Shown piece after piece: positions 6,411 through 15,123 of a stretch of 50,858 bases of DNA. The position numbers and the translations under genes are program-made. The stretch covers positions 1 to 50,858 of the forward strand of contig JAKOVH010000019.1 in assembly GCA_029782145.1 (NCBI GenBank), written 5' to 3'. The notes under the pieces were generated by a model. The model was not told where the DNA came from. It saw nothing but the letters and a program-made list of their open reading frames with translations, and did not search any database. The first letter of the stretch is position 1, and the number at the start of each line of letters is the position of its first letter. The stretch is from Actinomycetes bacterium. Its GTDB lineage: Bacteria; Actinomycetota; Acidimicrobiia; Acidimicrobiales; Acidimicrobilacustridaceae.

Positions 6411-7093
6411 GCCTCGGCCAGACCCCGCAGCATGGTGCCCCCGTCGCCCACGAACGACGAGCCGTGCATGAGGGCGAGCGTGGTGGGCTCGAGGTCGGCG
6501 AGGCGCTCGATGGTGACGGCGGTCTGGGGCGCCAGCGCGGTGGACCGGAACATGGTCTCGGCGTCGATCGCCGGGCCGATCACGTCGCTGCTCGTCGTCG
6601 CCGGCCCGTCGCCCAGGTGGGTGAACAGGTCGCCGGCGAGGAGGGTGCCGGTGGTCTCCTCGTAGAGCACGCCGGCGTCCCAGCCGTGCGGCACGTGCGG
6701 CGTGTCGATGTGGCGCACCCGCTTGCCGCCGAGGTCGAGGACCTCGCCGTCGCCGAGGGCCACCGGCGGCCGGTCGCACATGTCGTTGAGGCTCACCATG
6801 CAGCCGACCGTGCCGTGGGCGACCTGGCTGCGGGGCGCGACCGCCAGCCACTCGTTCATCGAGCCGCACTCGTCGGCCTCGTAGTGGCCGAAGGTGATCC
6901 AGCGCAGCTCCTCGGCCGGGCGCACCCGAGCCACCGCCTCGCGCACCAGCGGGAACAGCGCCCGCATGCCGGTGTGGAACAGCAACGGCTCCTCGGCGTC
7001 GATGAGGAACTGGTTGAAGCTCATGCCGACCTCCGGCACGAACGTGGACAGCCGGTAGATCCCGTCGTTGATCTCGTCGACCTTCGTCTCCAT
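6380..7093 (-). CDS. MBL-fold protein with oxygen-binding diiron (ODP) domain
   Basis: 237 residues, a metallo-beta-lactamase fold of the flavodiiron type without the flavodoxin half. Candidate metal ligands are H-Y-E-A-D in GHYEADE (about 92-96), His in the PHVPHGWDAG segment (about 150), Asp in LLAGDLF (about 171) and His in ALMHG (about 217). The HxExD motif matches flavodiiron proteins, whose diiron site reduces O2 or NO. The next residue, usually His, is Glu here. Without a fused flavodoxin an external electron donor would be needed. The protein may instead be a sensor or hydrolase. Confidence 0.75.
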   Translation of the reverse strand: METKVDEINDGIYRLSTFVPEVGMSFNQFLIDAEEPLLFHTGMRALFPLVREAVARVRPAEELRWITFGHYEADECGSMNEWLAVAPRSQVAHGTVGCMVSLNDMCDRPPVALGDGEVLDLGGKRVRHIDTPHVPHGWDAGVLYEETTGTLLAGDLFTHLGDGPATTSSDVIGPAIDAETMFRSTALAPQTAVTIERLADLEPTTLALMHGSSFVGDGGTMLRGLAEAYDSRFLSAV

Positions 7094-7198
7094 GTGTGCA
7101 CCCTCCCTGGGCGGTGGCCCCCGACCATCGGTGGGCCTCCCTGGCACGATGACGGTCGCGGCGTGGCGCCGCATCGGGGTCCTCCCCCATAGGGCCCC

Positions 7199-8794
7199 CT
7201 ACTCGGCCGCCCGGGGGGCCGTGGCGGCGGTGGCCGGGGCGGCGGTGGCGGCAGCGGTGGCCGCCACCGCGGCCGCTTCGGCCCGGCTGCGCACGCCGAG
7301 CTTGGCCAGCACCCGGCCGACGTGGTGCTCGGCGGTCTTGGCCGAGATGAACAGGCGCTCACCGATCTCGGCGTTGGTCAGTCCCTCGCGGAGCAGGTCC
7401 AGGACCTCCCGCTCCCGTGACGTCAGCTCCTCGACCGCCCGGTCGGGGCGACGGGTCCCGCTGCGCCCGGGAGCGCCGAGCCGGCGCAGCAGCGCCCGGG
7501 CGCGGTCGGCCTGGGCGGCGGCCCCGAGCTCCTCGAAGGTGGCCAGCGCCACCCGGGCCTGGACGATGGCGGCCGGACCGTCACCCGCCTCGGCCAGCAC
7601 CTGGGCCAGCTCGAGGGCGACGGCGCCGAGCAGGAGCGGCGGCCCGTCGGGAGCGAGCGCCGCCCGGGCCGCCTCGAGCGACACCACGGCCGCCACCGGG
7701 TCGAGGCGAGCCGCCGCGACCCGGCCACGGGCCAGCGCCGCCTCGGCGTGCAGCACCGGCGACTCGGTCGTCGCCGCGAGCCGCTCCAGGGCGACGGCGT
7801 GCGCCTCGGCCGCCTCCACGTCGAGGCAGGCCAGCTCGGCCTCCACCAGCACGGCGAGGATCGAGCCGAGCTGCAGCCGGTCGCCGGGCACGGCCTCGAG
7901 CCCCTGGCGGGCGACGGCCCGGGCCAGCTCGGGGCGGGACGACAGCAGGTGCACCCGAGCGAGCGGCTCCCAGCACCGAGGCCGGTCCTCGTAGGGCGCG
8001 AGCAGCTCGGCCGCCTCCTCGAGGCGTCCCTGCTGGATGCGCATGCTGGCCAGCCGAGCAGCGGCGTCGCCGCGGTGCATCGGCGACCCGCTGAGCGCTT
8101 CGAGCATGGCGGCCTCGCCCTCGTCCCAGCGCCCGGCCGTGCACATCACCGAGCCGTACGCCAGGCGGCAGTGGGTCTGCAGCACGCGGGGCCGGCCTCC
8201 GAGGGGTGCGAGCACGGTGTCGGTGACGATGCGGGTCCACTCCTCGGCCCGGGCGACGTCACCCTCCCGGTCGCACGCCGAGAGCAGCGCGCAGAAGCTG
8301 CGGCCCAGGGCCGACGGGTTGCCCACCTCTCCTGCGCTGAGCGCGGCCATCGCCTCGTCGAGCCGGGCGAAGCCCTCCGCCGTGCGTCCCTGCACGACGA
8401 GGGCGTAGCCGCAGTTGGCCAACGCCAGCACCTCGAGCTCGTGGTCGTCGAACTCCGCGGCCAGGGCCAGTGCCTCCGCCGCCGCCTGCTCGAGCTGGAG
8501 GATGTCGTCGACCTCGCAGGCCACGACGCCGAGGAGCACGTAGCCCCGCTCGACGCACCGTCCGCAGGGCTCGAGCAGCCGGAGCGCCCGCTGCAGCCAA
8601 CCCCTCCCCGCAGCGCGGTTCCCGAAGCCGGTCATGTGCAGCTCGGCCAGCTGCGCGGCGACGAGCGCGGCGCGCCGTGGATCGGTGCCACGCCAGCCGC
8701 GGAAGGCAGCCTCGAGCTCCTGGCGACACCGCTCGAGCTGGTCGTCGAAGTACAGCTCCAGGGCGCGCTGCTCGTGAACCTCCGGCCCGTCCAC
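7199..8794 (-). CDS. TPR-like LuxR-family transcriptional regulator
   Basis: 531 residues. Residues ~1-430 are a helical-repeat array (many A-x-x-L / L-x-x-A helices, TPR/MalT-like). Residues ~443-500 are a LuxR helix-turn-helix: ELTSREREVLDLLREGLTNA then EIGERLFISAKTAEHHVGRV. A low-complexity Ala/Thr tail ends the protein. There is no Walker A motif, so it lacks the NTPase domain of LAL/MalT regulators. Likely a DNA-binding regulator controlled through its repeat domain. It lies 24 bp after the acyl-CoA ligase gene on the same strand and may be co-transcribed. Confidence 0.85.
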   Translation of the reverse strand: MDGPEVHEQRALELYFDDQLERCRQELEAAFRGWRGTDPRRAALVAAQLAELHMTGFGNRAAGRGWLQRALRLLEPCGRCVERGYVLLGVVACEVDDILQLEQAAAEALALAAEFDDHELEVLALANCGYALVVQGRTAEGFARLDEAMAALSAGEVGNPSALGRSFCALLSACDREGDVARAEEWTRIVTDTVLAPLGGRPRVLQTHCRLAYGSVMCTAGRWDEGEAAMLEALSGSPMHRGDAAARLASMRIQQGRLEEAAELLAPYEDRPRCWEPLARVHLLSSRPELARAVARQGLEAVPGDRLQLGSILAVLVEAELACLDVEAAEAHAVALERLAATTESPVLHAEAALARGRVAAARLDPVAAVVSLEAARAALAPDGPPLLLGAVALELAQVLAEAGDGPAAIVQARVALATFEELGAAAQADRARALLRRLGAPGRSGTRRPDRAVEELTSREREVLDLLREGLTNAEIGERLFISAKTAEHHVGRVLAKLGVRSRAEAAAVAATAAATAAPATAATAPRAAE

Positions 8795-8818
8795 GGGCGA
8801 AGGGTACGCCAGGTCCGC

Positions 8819-10354
8819 TCAGCGGCGCGGGCCGAGGCGCTCCGGCTCGTCCACCAGCCAGCTGCGCAGCCGGGCCTTGACCACCTTGCCGGCGGCGTTC
8901 ACGGGCAGCTCGTCGACCACCACGACGTGCCGGGGCACCTTGAACCCGGCCAGGTGCGCACGGGCCAGGGCCAGCATCGCCTCGGTGTCGAGGCCGCCGT
9001 CGCGGTGGGGCACCACCACGGCGCACACGTTCTCGCCCCAGGTCGGGTCGGGGACGCCGACGACCGCCACCTGGGCCACGCCGGGCGCGCCGAGCAGCAC
9101 GTCCTCCACCTCGCGGGACGACACGTTCTCGCCGCCGGTGATGATCACGTCCTTGCTCCGGTCGACGACGTAGAGGAGGCCCTCGTCGTCGAGCCGGCCG
9201 ACGTCGCCGGTGTGCAGCCAGCCGCCCCGCAGCGCCGCCGCCGAGGCCGCGGGATCGTCCCAGTACCCCGCCATCACCTGCGGTGCCCGGACGAGGATCT
9301 CGCCCACCTCGCCCGTGGGCAGGGCCCGGTCGTCGGCGTGGGCGACGCGCACCTCGACCCCCGGGGCCGGTCGGCCCGCGGCCCGCAGCAGGTGCGCCTC
9401 GCCGGCCAGGCCACGGCGGTGCTCCTCGGCACCGAGGAACACGGCGTTCCCCGAGAGCTCGGTCATGCCGTAGCCCTGGGCGAACTCGACGCCGAGCAGC
9501 TCGTGGGCCCGGCGCAGCACCGAGGGCGGCATGGGTGCGGCGCCGTAGGCGACCGACCGCAGCGTGGCCAGCTGGGCCCGCGCCGCGGGATCGGCGTCGA
9601 CGTGGTCGAGCAGGGCGGTGAGCATGGTGGCCGCCACCGACGTCGACGTGACGCCCCACTGCTGCACCGCCGCGCAGAACGAGGCGGGCTCGAACCGGTC
9701 GACCAGCACGACGGGACGGGCGTGGGCGTGACGGTGCACGACGTTGTAGCCGGCGACGTGGCACAGCGGGAAGGGGAACAGGTACACGTCGTCGGCGTCG
9801 ACGGGACGAGCCTGCGTGCTGGCGGCGACGGCGGCGAGCACGCTGGCGTGGGTGAGGGTGGCGCCCTTCGGCGCGGCCGTGGTGCCGCTCGTGTAGAGCA
9901 GCCAGGCCGGAGCTGACGGGTCACGGGCGAGGACGTCGTCGCTGGCCGCGGGCGTGGCGGCCACTGCCGCGTCCCACGCCGCCCAGTCGAGCATCGCCAC
10001 CTCGACCCCCTCGCGGCGCAGCCGGTCGAGCTGGGCGCGCTCACCGACGACCGCCGCCGTCCCGCTGCGCGCCACGAGGGTCGCCAGCTCCGGCCCCGAG
10101 AGGCGGTGGTTCAGGAAGGTCAGCACCCGGCCGGCGGCGGGCACGCCGTGGTAGAGCTCGACCCAGCCCGGGTGGTTGGGGCCGACGGCCGCGAGGCGCC
10201 CACCCGGCGGGGCCAGCTGCGCCACCAGCGTCGCGGCCCGGTCGATGCGCTCATCCAGCTCGGCGAAGGTGAGCACCTCGGAGCCGTGGACCAGGGCCGC
10301 CCGCCGCGGCGCGACCCGGGCGGCGCGCCGCACCACGTCGTGGAGCAGGGCCAC
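8819..10354 (-). CDS. Acyl-CoA synthetase / AMP-dependent ligase
   Basis: 511 residues, the full length for an ANL-superfamily ligase. The P-loop signature LLYTSGTTAAPKG is at about 152-164; YGMTELSG follows at about 296. The hinge and core motif GWLHTGDVGRLD leads into VDRSKDVIITGGENV (about 385-425). The C-terminal catalytic Lys is in NAAGKVVKARL (about 490). It activates a carboxylic acid to acyl-AMP and then acyl-CoA; chain length is not predictable. It starts 4 bp after the LCP gene stop and is followed by the LuxR regulator, suggesting one transcript. Confidence 0.92.
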   Translation of the reverse strand: MALLHDVVRRAARVAPRRAALVHGSEVLTFAELDERIDRAATLVAQLAPPGGRLAAVGPNHPGWVELYHGVPAAGRVLTFLNHRLSGPELATLVARSGTAAVVGERAQLDRLRREGVEVAMLDWAAWDAAVAATPAASDDVLARDPSAPAWLLYTSGTTAAPKGATLTHASVLAAVAASTQARPVDADDVYLFPFPLCHVAGYNVVHRHAHARPVVLVDRFEPASFCAAVQQWGVTSTSVAATMLTALLDHVDADPAARAQLATLRSVAYGAAPMPPSVLRRAHELLGVEFAQGYGMTELSGNAVFLGAEEHRRGLAGEAHLLRAAGRPAPGVEVRVAHADDRALPTGEVGEILVRAPQVMAGYWDDPAASAAALRGGWLHTGDVGRLDDEGLLYVVDRSKDVIITGGENVSSREVEDVLLGAPGVAQVAVVGVPDPTWGENVCAVVVPHRDGGLDTEAMLALARAHLAGFKVPRHVVVVDELPVNAAGKVVKARLRSWLVDEPERLGPRR

Positions 10355-10358
10355 GGCG

Positions 10359-11912
10359 TCAGCCGCAGGACGTGCCGGCTGGGGGCGTGAAGTCGAGGTA
10401 GCCGACCTGCTGGGTGACCTCCGAGGCGTCGACGGTGGTCGGGGTCTCGGAGGTCGCGCCCTTCGTGGTGGAGCTCGACGAGGTCGTGGCGGTGCTCGAC
10501 GTCGTCGACGTGCTCGACGTCGGTGGTGTGGCCTCGTCGAGCACGGTGGTGAAGTCCGTGCCGGTCACCAGCACCACCGGCACCTTGGCGCCCGAGAGGC
10601 TCTTGTCGACCTGCAGCTCCGCACCCGAGGCCAGCTGGCGGGCGACCTGGTCGGCCTGGGCCTGCAGGCCGGGGGCGTAGCGCACGACGGTGCGGGTCTG
10701 GGTCCTGGTGGTGTCGGCGGCGATGGAGGCGTTGTAGCCGAGCGACTTCAGGCGGTCGCTCACGTCGGTGGCCTGGTTGCGGGCCCCGCTGCCGTTGCTG
10801 ACCGCCACCGTGACCGAGGACGGCGACACGGTGCCCGGGGGCAGGCCGCGGAACACGTTGAGCACCTCCTCGGCGGCCGTGGTGTCGAGCTTGAGCACCC
10901 GGGCGCCGCCGTTGGTGGTCTCGTCGTAGACGGGCAGCGAGTGGGACCGGATCTGGTCGCCGCCGAAGCCCTTGAACGCCTTGGCCAGCGACGCCAGGTC
11001 GCCCAGGCTGAGCTTGCTGTCGAGCTTCAGCTTGTCGGAGGTGGAGGAGACGACGTCGTTGATCGCCTTCAGGTCGAAGTTGCCGAACTTGGCGTTGGCC
11101 CCGTCGATCATCCTGCGGATGAACAGCTGCTGGCGGGCGATGCGGCCGAGGTCGGAGCTCGGGTCGTCGACCCACTGGCCCTTCTTGTTCTGGTACTGCA
11201 TGTGCCGCGAGCGGGAGAACGCGAGCCCCGCCTCTCCGTCGAGCGTCTGGCAGCCGAGGTCGTACTGGTAGAAGCCGGTCTTCTGGTCCCGAACGGCGGT
11301 GTTGAAGTACAGCTGCACGCCGCCCACGGCGTCGACGACGCCCTGGAAGCTGGCGAAGTCGATCTCCACGTAGTGGTTGATGTCGATGCCGAAGTCGGCC
11401 TTGATGGTGTCGACCAGGCGCTGGGCGCCGTCGACGGCCGGGTCGGTGGTGTTGTAGGCGGTGTTGATGCGCTGCGGCTCCCCGCTCGGCATGATCGGCA
11501 CCCACAGGTCGCGGGGGAACGACAGCAGGTCGACCGTCTTCGCCTTCGGGTCGACCCGGGCGATCATGATGGTGTCCGAGCGCTGGCCCGAGTCCTCGTG
11601 CCCGAACGCCTTGGCGTTGGGGTCGTTGGCGTCGACCACGGCGCGCGAGTCGGAGCCGACGACGAGGAAGTTCTGCACGCCGCCGACCGACTCGGCCAGG
11701 GCGAGGTCCTTGCGGCCGATCTGGCTGTAGCGGTACCAGCCGTAGCCGACGACGGCCACCGCGGCCAGCACCGCCAGGAGCGCGACGAGCCCCACGCCTC
11801 GCAGCACCCAGCGGGGCCGCCGGCGAGCGGGCTCCTTGGCGTGGCGGAACTCGGACCGCGCCGGAGGGGGCGTGTCGGCTCCCCTACCCGACGTGGGGGG
11901 TACATCGGACAT
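10359..11912 (-). CDS. LytR-CpsA-Psr (LCP) family cell-wall glycopolymer transferase
   Basis: 517 residues. A cytoplasmic basic N-terminus is followed by one TM (about 38-60). The LCP catalytic domain runs from about 83 to 300, with VVGSDSR, GQRSDTIM, SFPRDLWVP and the arginine-rich FSRSRHMQ / GRIARQQLFIRR. A LytR_C-type domain (about 365-455) and a Ser/Thr-rich linker end the protein. LCP proteins transfer lipid-linked polymers to peptidoglycan outside the membrane. The Arg/Asp residues expected for pyrophosphate and metal binding are present. First gene of a minus-strand run with the acyl-CoA ligase. Confidence 0.92.
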   Translation of the reverse strand: MSDVPPTSGRGADTPPPARSEFRHAKEPARRRPRWVLRGVGLVALLAVLAAVAVVGYGWYRYSQIGRKDLALAESVGGVQNFLVVGSDSRAVVDANDPNAKAFGHEDSGQRSDTIMIARVDPKAKTVDLLSFPRDLWVPIMPSGEPQRINTAYNTTDPAVDGAQRLVDTIKADFGIDINHYVEIDFASFQGVVDAVGGVQLYFNTAVRDQKTGFYQYDLGCQTLDGEAGLAFSRSRHMQYQNKKGQWVDDPSSDLGRIARQQLFIRRMIDGANAKFGNFDLKAINDVVSSTSDKLKLDSKLSLGDLASLAKAFKGFGGDQIRSHSLPVYDETTNGGARVLKLDTTAAEEVLNVFRGLPPGTVSPSSVTVAVSNGSGARNQATDVSDRLKSLGYNASIAADTTRTQTRTVVRYAPGLQAQADQVARQLASGAELQVDKSLSGAKVPVVLVTGTDFTTVLDEATPPTSSTSTTSSTATTSSSSTTKGATSETPTTVDASEVTQQVGYLDFTPPAGTSCG

Positions 11913-11999
11913 GGCTGCGCCAGGGTACTCCGGGCCGTCCGGCGTCCCTCGTCACCCTCCGGTCACCGGGGCAGCCGACGGCGCAGCGGCCCGAGGCGG

Positions 12000-13250
12000 T
12001 CAGCCGGCGGTCTTGGGCTCCTTCGGCAGGCCGAGGACGCGCTCCCCCACGATGTTGCGCTGGATCTGCGAGGTGCCACCCCAGATGGTCTCGGAGCGGC
12101 TGAAGAAGAACGCCGACTGGAGCGCGTTGGAGGGGTACCCCGGGTTGGTCGCCCGGCGCCCGTAGCCGGGCACCGACTCCTCCTCGCCGGGATTGCCGAG
12201 CAGCAGCTGGCCCCGCATCCCGAGGATGTCCATGGCCAGCTTCATGACCTCCTGGTGGTACTCGCTCCAGAAGATCTTGTTGGTGGCGCCCAGAGCGGCC
12301 ACCCCCCGGTCCTTCTTGCCGGACAGGACCGTCGCCAGCGAGCGCAGCCCGTTGACGCGCATGATCTGGACCTTGCTGTAGCAGGCGGCGAGGCGCTGGC
12401 GGATCGCCGGGTCGTCGATGGCGCCGTTCTGGCGGGCGATGTCGATGATGGTGTTCAGCTCGTTCTCGAAGCGCCGGTAGCCCGTGGTGGCCGACGTGCC
12501 GCGCTCGAAGCCGAGGGTGGTCATGGCCACGGCCCAGCCGTTGTTGAGCCCGCCCACGACGTTGTCCTTGGGGCAGCGGGCGTTGGTGAAGAACACCTCG
12601 GCGAACTCGGCGGCGCCGTCGATCTGCTTGATCGGGCGGACCTCGACCCCGGGCTGGTGCATCGGGCACAGCAGGTAGGAGATGCCCTTGTGCTTGGGGG
12701 CGTCCTTGTCGGTGCGGCACAGCACGAAGACGTAGTCGGCGATGAAGCCCTGCGTCGTCCAGATCTTCTGGCCGTTGATGACCCACTCGTCGCCGTCGAG
12801 CTCGGCGGTGGTCGTGAGGCTGGCCAGGTCGGAGCCGGCGTCGGGCTCGGAGAAGCCCTGGCACCAGGCGATGGTGCCAGAGAGGATGCCGGGGATGAAC
12901 TGCTTCTTCTGCTCCTCGGTGCCCCACTGCAGGATCGTGGGCCCGACGAGGGTGTCACCGAAGAAGTCGCCCCGCATCGGAGCACCGGCCCGGGCGAACT
13001 CCTCGGCGAGGACCACGCCCTCCATGGTGGAGAGCCCCTTGCCGCCGTACTCCTTGGGCCAGGTGGCACAGATCCACCCGCCCTCGAAGAGCTTGGCCGT
13101 CCACTCCTGCAGCCAGGCCCCGCGCTCCTCGTCGGTCATCTCGAAGCCCTCGTCGAACCAGCCGTCGGGCAGGTTCTGCTCCAGCCAACGGCGGATCTCG
13201 ACGCGGAAGGCCTCGGCCTCGGGCGGATAGGTCAGGTCCATGGACGCCAT
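12000..13250 (-). CDS. Acyl-CoA dehydrogenase
   Basis: 416 residues starting MASMDLTYPPEAEAFR. The FAD/substrate signature CQGFSEPDAGSDLASLTTTA lies at about 135-155. INGQKIWTTQGFIADYVFVL follows, and the C-terminal helix domain ends with TIWGGTSQIQRNIVGERVLG. These are diagnostic of the family. The enzyme forms the alpha-beta double bond of an acyl-CoA and passes electrons to ETF, whose genes are at 19.4-21.1 kb. Many Acidimicrobiia and mycobacterial paralogues act on sterol side chains, but the substrate cannot be told here. Divergent from the F420-type gene across a short gap with a 12-bp palindrome. Confidence 0.93.
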   Translation of the reverse strand: MASMDLTYPPEAEAFRVEIRRWLEQNLPDGWFDEGFEMTDEERGAWLQEWTAKLFEGGWICATWPKEYGGKGLSTMEGVVLAEEFARAGAPMRGDFFGDTLVGPTILQWGTEEQKKQFIPGILSGTIAWCQGFSEPDAGSDLASLTTTAELDGDEWVINGQKIWTTQGFIADYVFVLCRTDKDAPKHKGISYLLCPMHQPGVEVRPIKQIDGAAEFAEVFFTNARCPKDNVVGGLNNGWAVAMTTLGFERGTSATTGYRRFENELNTIIDIARQNGAIDDPAIRQRLAACYSKVQIMRVNGLRSLATVLSGKKDRGVAALGATNKIFWSEYHQEVMKLAMDILGMRGQLLLGNPGEEESVPGYGRRATNPGYPSNALQSAFFFSRSETIWGGTSQIQRNIVGERVLGLPKEPKTAG

Positions 13251-13254
13251 TGTC

Positions 13255-13266
13255 GACCGGCCGGTC
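13255..13266. promoter_or_regulatory. 12-bp palindrome in divergent promoter region
   Basis: GACCGGCCGGTC, a perfect palindrome, lies 5 bp upstream of the acyl-CoA dehydrogenase start and about 50 bp upstream of the divergent F420-type gene. The position suits an operator for a TetR-like fatty-acid regulator. GC-rich DNA makes such palindromes fairly common. Confidence 0.3.
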
Positions 13267-13318
13267 CAGCCCGTCCAACTTCGGGGAGTGACGGGAGGCT
13301 TCGCTACGGTTGCCGCTC

Positions 13319-14503
13319 ATGACGACGACCGACGGTGCTCCTGCCCGGGCCGAGCGGTGGAGCTTCCAGTGGAAGGAGCTCTACGACGAGGTGATCACGG
13401 CCGGGTTGTGCACCGGTTGCGCCGGCTGCGTCATCAGCTGCCCCCACGACGTGATCGGCTACGACCACGAGTCGGGTGGCTACAAGCCGTTCCACCTCGA
13501 GAGCGAGCTGGGCCCGTCGAACTGCACCCACGGCGAGAAGGGCTGCACCACCTGCACGCGGGCGTGCCCGCGCTTCCGGATGTGGGAGCCCCAGGCCAAC
13601 GACCACCTCTTCGGCCGGGACCGGGCCGAGGAGGAGGTGGCCGGCATCCACGCCGACATCCTCCTCACCCGGGCCAGCGACGAGATGGTGCACCGGATGG
13701 GCCAGGACGGCGGCCTGGTGTCGGCGATCCTCATCTGGGCCCTCGAGCAGGGCTACATCGACGGGGCGCTGACCTCCTACGTCGAGGGCGGGGCCGACTC
13801 GGGCAGCTGGAAGGCCGTGCCCGGGGTGGCCACCAACCGAGACGAGATCCTCGCCGGCGCCGGCAGCCGCTACACCTACTCGGCCAACACGCTGGCCCTC
13901 GACGAGGCCAAGGAGAAGGGGCTCTCCAAGCTGGCGCTGGTGGGCATGAGCTGCCAGTCGTCGGTGCCGCCGGTCATGTGGGCCCGCAAGGTCGGCAAGG
14001 TCTCCAAGCCGATCGTGTTCAACATCGGCCTGCTGTGCTCCAAGACGTTCGACGACGCCATCTTCGAGGAGCTGTTCGAGGCGAAGTACCGCCTGGCCAA
14101 GTCAGAGATCGTCAAGATGAACATCAAGGGCGTCTTCCAGATCTGGATGCGCGACGGCAGCTACCACGAGATCAACCTCAAGGAGTGCCACGCCTGGACC
14201 CGTGAGGGCTGCACCCACTGCCCGGACTTCGCCGCCGAGCACGCCGACATCTCCACCGGCGGCATCGGCAAGGACAACGACTGGACCCTCACCATCGTGC
14301 GCACCGACCTGGGCCGGGAGATCATCACCCGGATGGTCGCCGACGGCTCGATCATCGCCCGTCCCGGCGACGAGGATCCCGGCGCCATCGCGCTGATGCG
14401 CAAGCTGGCCGAGAAGAGCCGGTCGCGCTGGCCGCAGTGGGCGGAGCCGGTCGTGCGCCTCGGGCTGCCCGAGAAGAAGAAGCCGGCCCCGGCCAAGGCC
14501 TGA
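13319..14503 (+). CDS. Coenzyme F420 hydrogenase/dehydrogenase beta-subunit family protein
   Basis: 394 residues from ATG 13319; a TACGGT box eight bases upstream fits a leaderless or near-leaderless mRNA. There are two iron-sulfur motifs: LCTGCAGCVISCP (about 33-45) and CTTCTRACPRF (about 76-86). The FrhB-type flavin domain follows, with MGQDGGLVSAIL (about 124), YSANTLALDEAKEKG and the C-terminal EGCTHCPDFAAEHADIS, IGKDNDWT. Family members use FAD and [4Fe-4S] clusters to exchange electrons with F420 or ferredoxin. The partner subunit is not adjacent, so it probably works as a stand-alone reductase. Confidence 0.88.
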   Translation: MTTTDGAPARAERWSFQWKELYDEVITAGLCTGCAGCVISCPHDVIGYDHESGGYKPFHLESELGPSNCTHGEKGCTTCTRACPRFRMWEPQANDHLFGRDRAEEEVAGIHADILLTRASDEMVHRMGQDGGLVSAILIWALEQGYIDGALTSYVEGGADSGSWKAVPGVATNRDEILAGAGSRYTYSANTLALDEAKEKGLSKLALVGMSCQSSVPPVMWARKVGKVSKPIVFNIGLLCSKTFDDAIFEELFEAKYRLAKSEIVKMNIKGVFQIWMRDGSYHEINLKECHAWTREGCTHCPDFAAEHADISTGGIGKDNDWTLTIVRTDLGREIITRMVADGSIIARPGDEDPGAIALMRKLAEKSRSRWPQWAEPVVRLGLPEKKKPAPAKA

Positions 14504-14540
14504 CCGGCGCCCGCAGCCAGGTGGGCGGCCGGCGGCCGCC

Positions 14541-15032
14541 TCAGGCGCCGGTGGTGGAGGTGCCCGCCGGGGCGGCGGTGGTGGTGGTCGACTCGCCCGA
14601 CCCGCCGGAGCTCGAGCCCTCGCCGCTGGCGCAGGCCTGGAGCTTGCCCTTCAGGTCGTCCGAGACGCTGTTCCAGGCCTTGGTGGGATCGCGCTTGAGC
14701 TCGGCGTTGAGGTCGGTGAAGTTGGGCCCGCTGTAGCCCGGCTCGGTCTTCGCCGTCTGGGCGTTGATCGGCATGTTGTCGACGAACACCTGGTACTGGC
14801 ACTCGCACTGGCTCTGGGTGAGCGGCGTGACGTCGGCCTTCACGGTGTTGGTGGTGATGGCGAGGGTGTCGTCGGTGTTCTCGAAGTAGAAGTTCGTGCA
14901 GGTCTCGAGGAAGTTCTGCTTGGTCAGCGTGTCGTACTCGGTCGGGGTGTTGTCGGGCTTGCAGCCGCCCAGCGCCAGCACCGCCAGCGCGGCCAGGCCG
15001 ATCACACCGGCACACACCCGTCGTCGCGTCAT
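14541..15032 (-). CDS. Putative lipoprotein
   Basis: 163 residues from ATG 15032. A basic start (MTRRRVCAG), a hydrophobic stretch and the lipobox LALGGC (Cys at about 24) predict lipid anchoring. The mature part is about 110 residues with a CTNFYFENTDD segment, a CECQYQVFVDNMP strand and one more Cys (LQACASGEG). A Ser/Gly/Thr low-complexity tail follows. No named family recognised. A longer ATG at 15065 would add 11 residues and is less likely for a signal peptide. Confidence 0.8.
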   Translation of the reverse strand: MTRRRVCAGVIGLAALAVLALGGCKPDNTPTEYDTLTKQNFLETCTNFYFENTDDTLAITTNTVKADVTPLTQSQCECQYQVFVDNMPINAQTAKTEPGYSGPNFTDLNAELKRDPTKAWNSVSDDLKGKLQACASGEGSSSGGSGESTTTTAAPAGTSTTGA

Positions 15033-15123
15033 GCTCTCGAACCGTCCTCGTCGACTCTCCGGCACCGCCGAGGGGGCGGCGGGCCGCCGGACACCGTAGC
15101 CGGTGCCCCCTCCGGCCCCGGCA

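Noticed and set aside
10176..13322. 1048-codon open frame on the plus strand
   Set aside because: Antisense to the LCP and acyl-CoA dehydrogenase genes. Composition is that of a GC-rich shadow frame with no domain recognisable.
14523..14539. GGCGGCC...GGCCGCC hairpin after the F420-type gene as terminator
   Set aside because: Short, GC-only palindrome of a kind common by chance in this DNA; position overlaps the 3' edge of the neighbouring gene region and support is weak.
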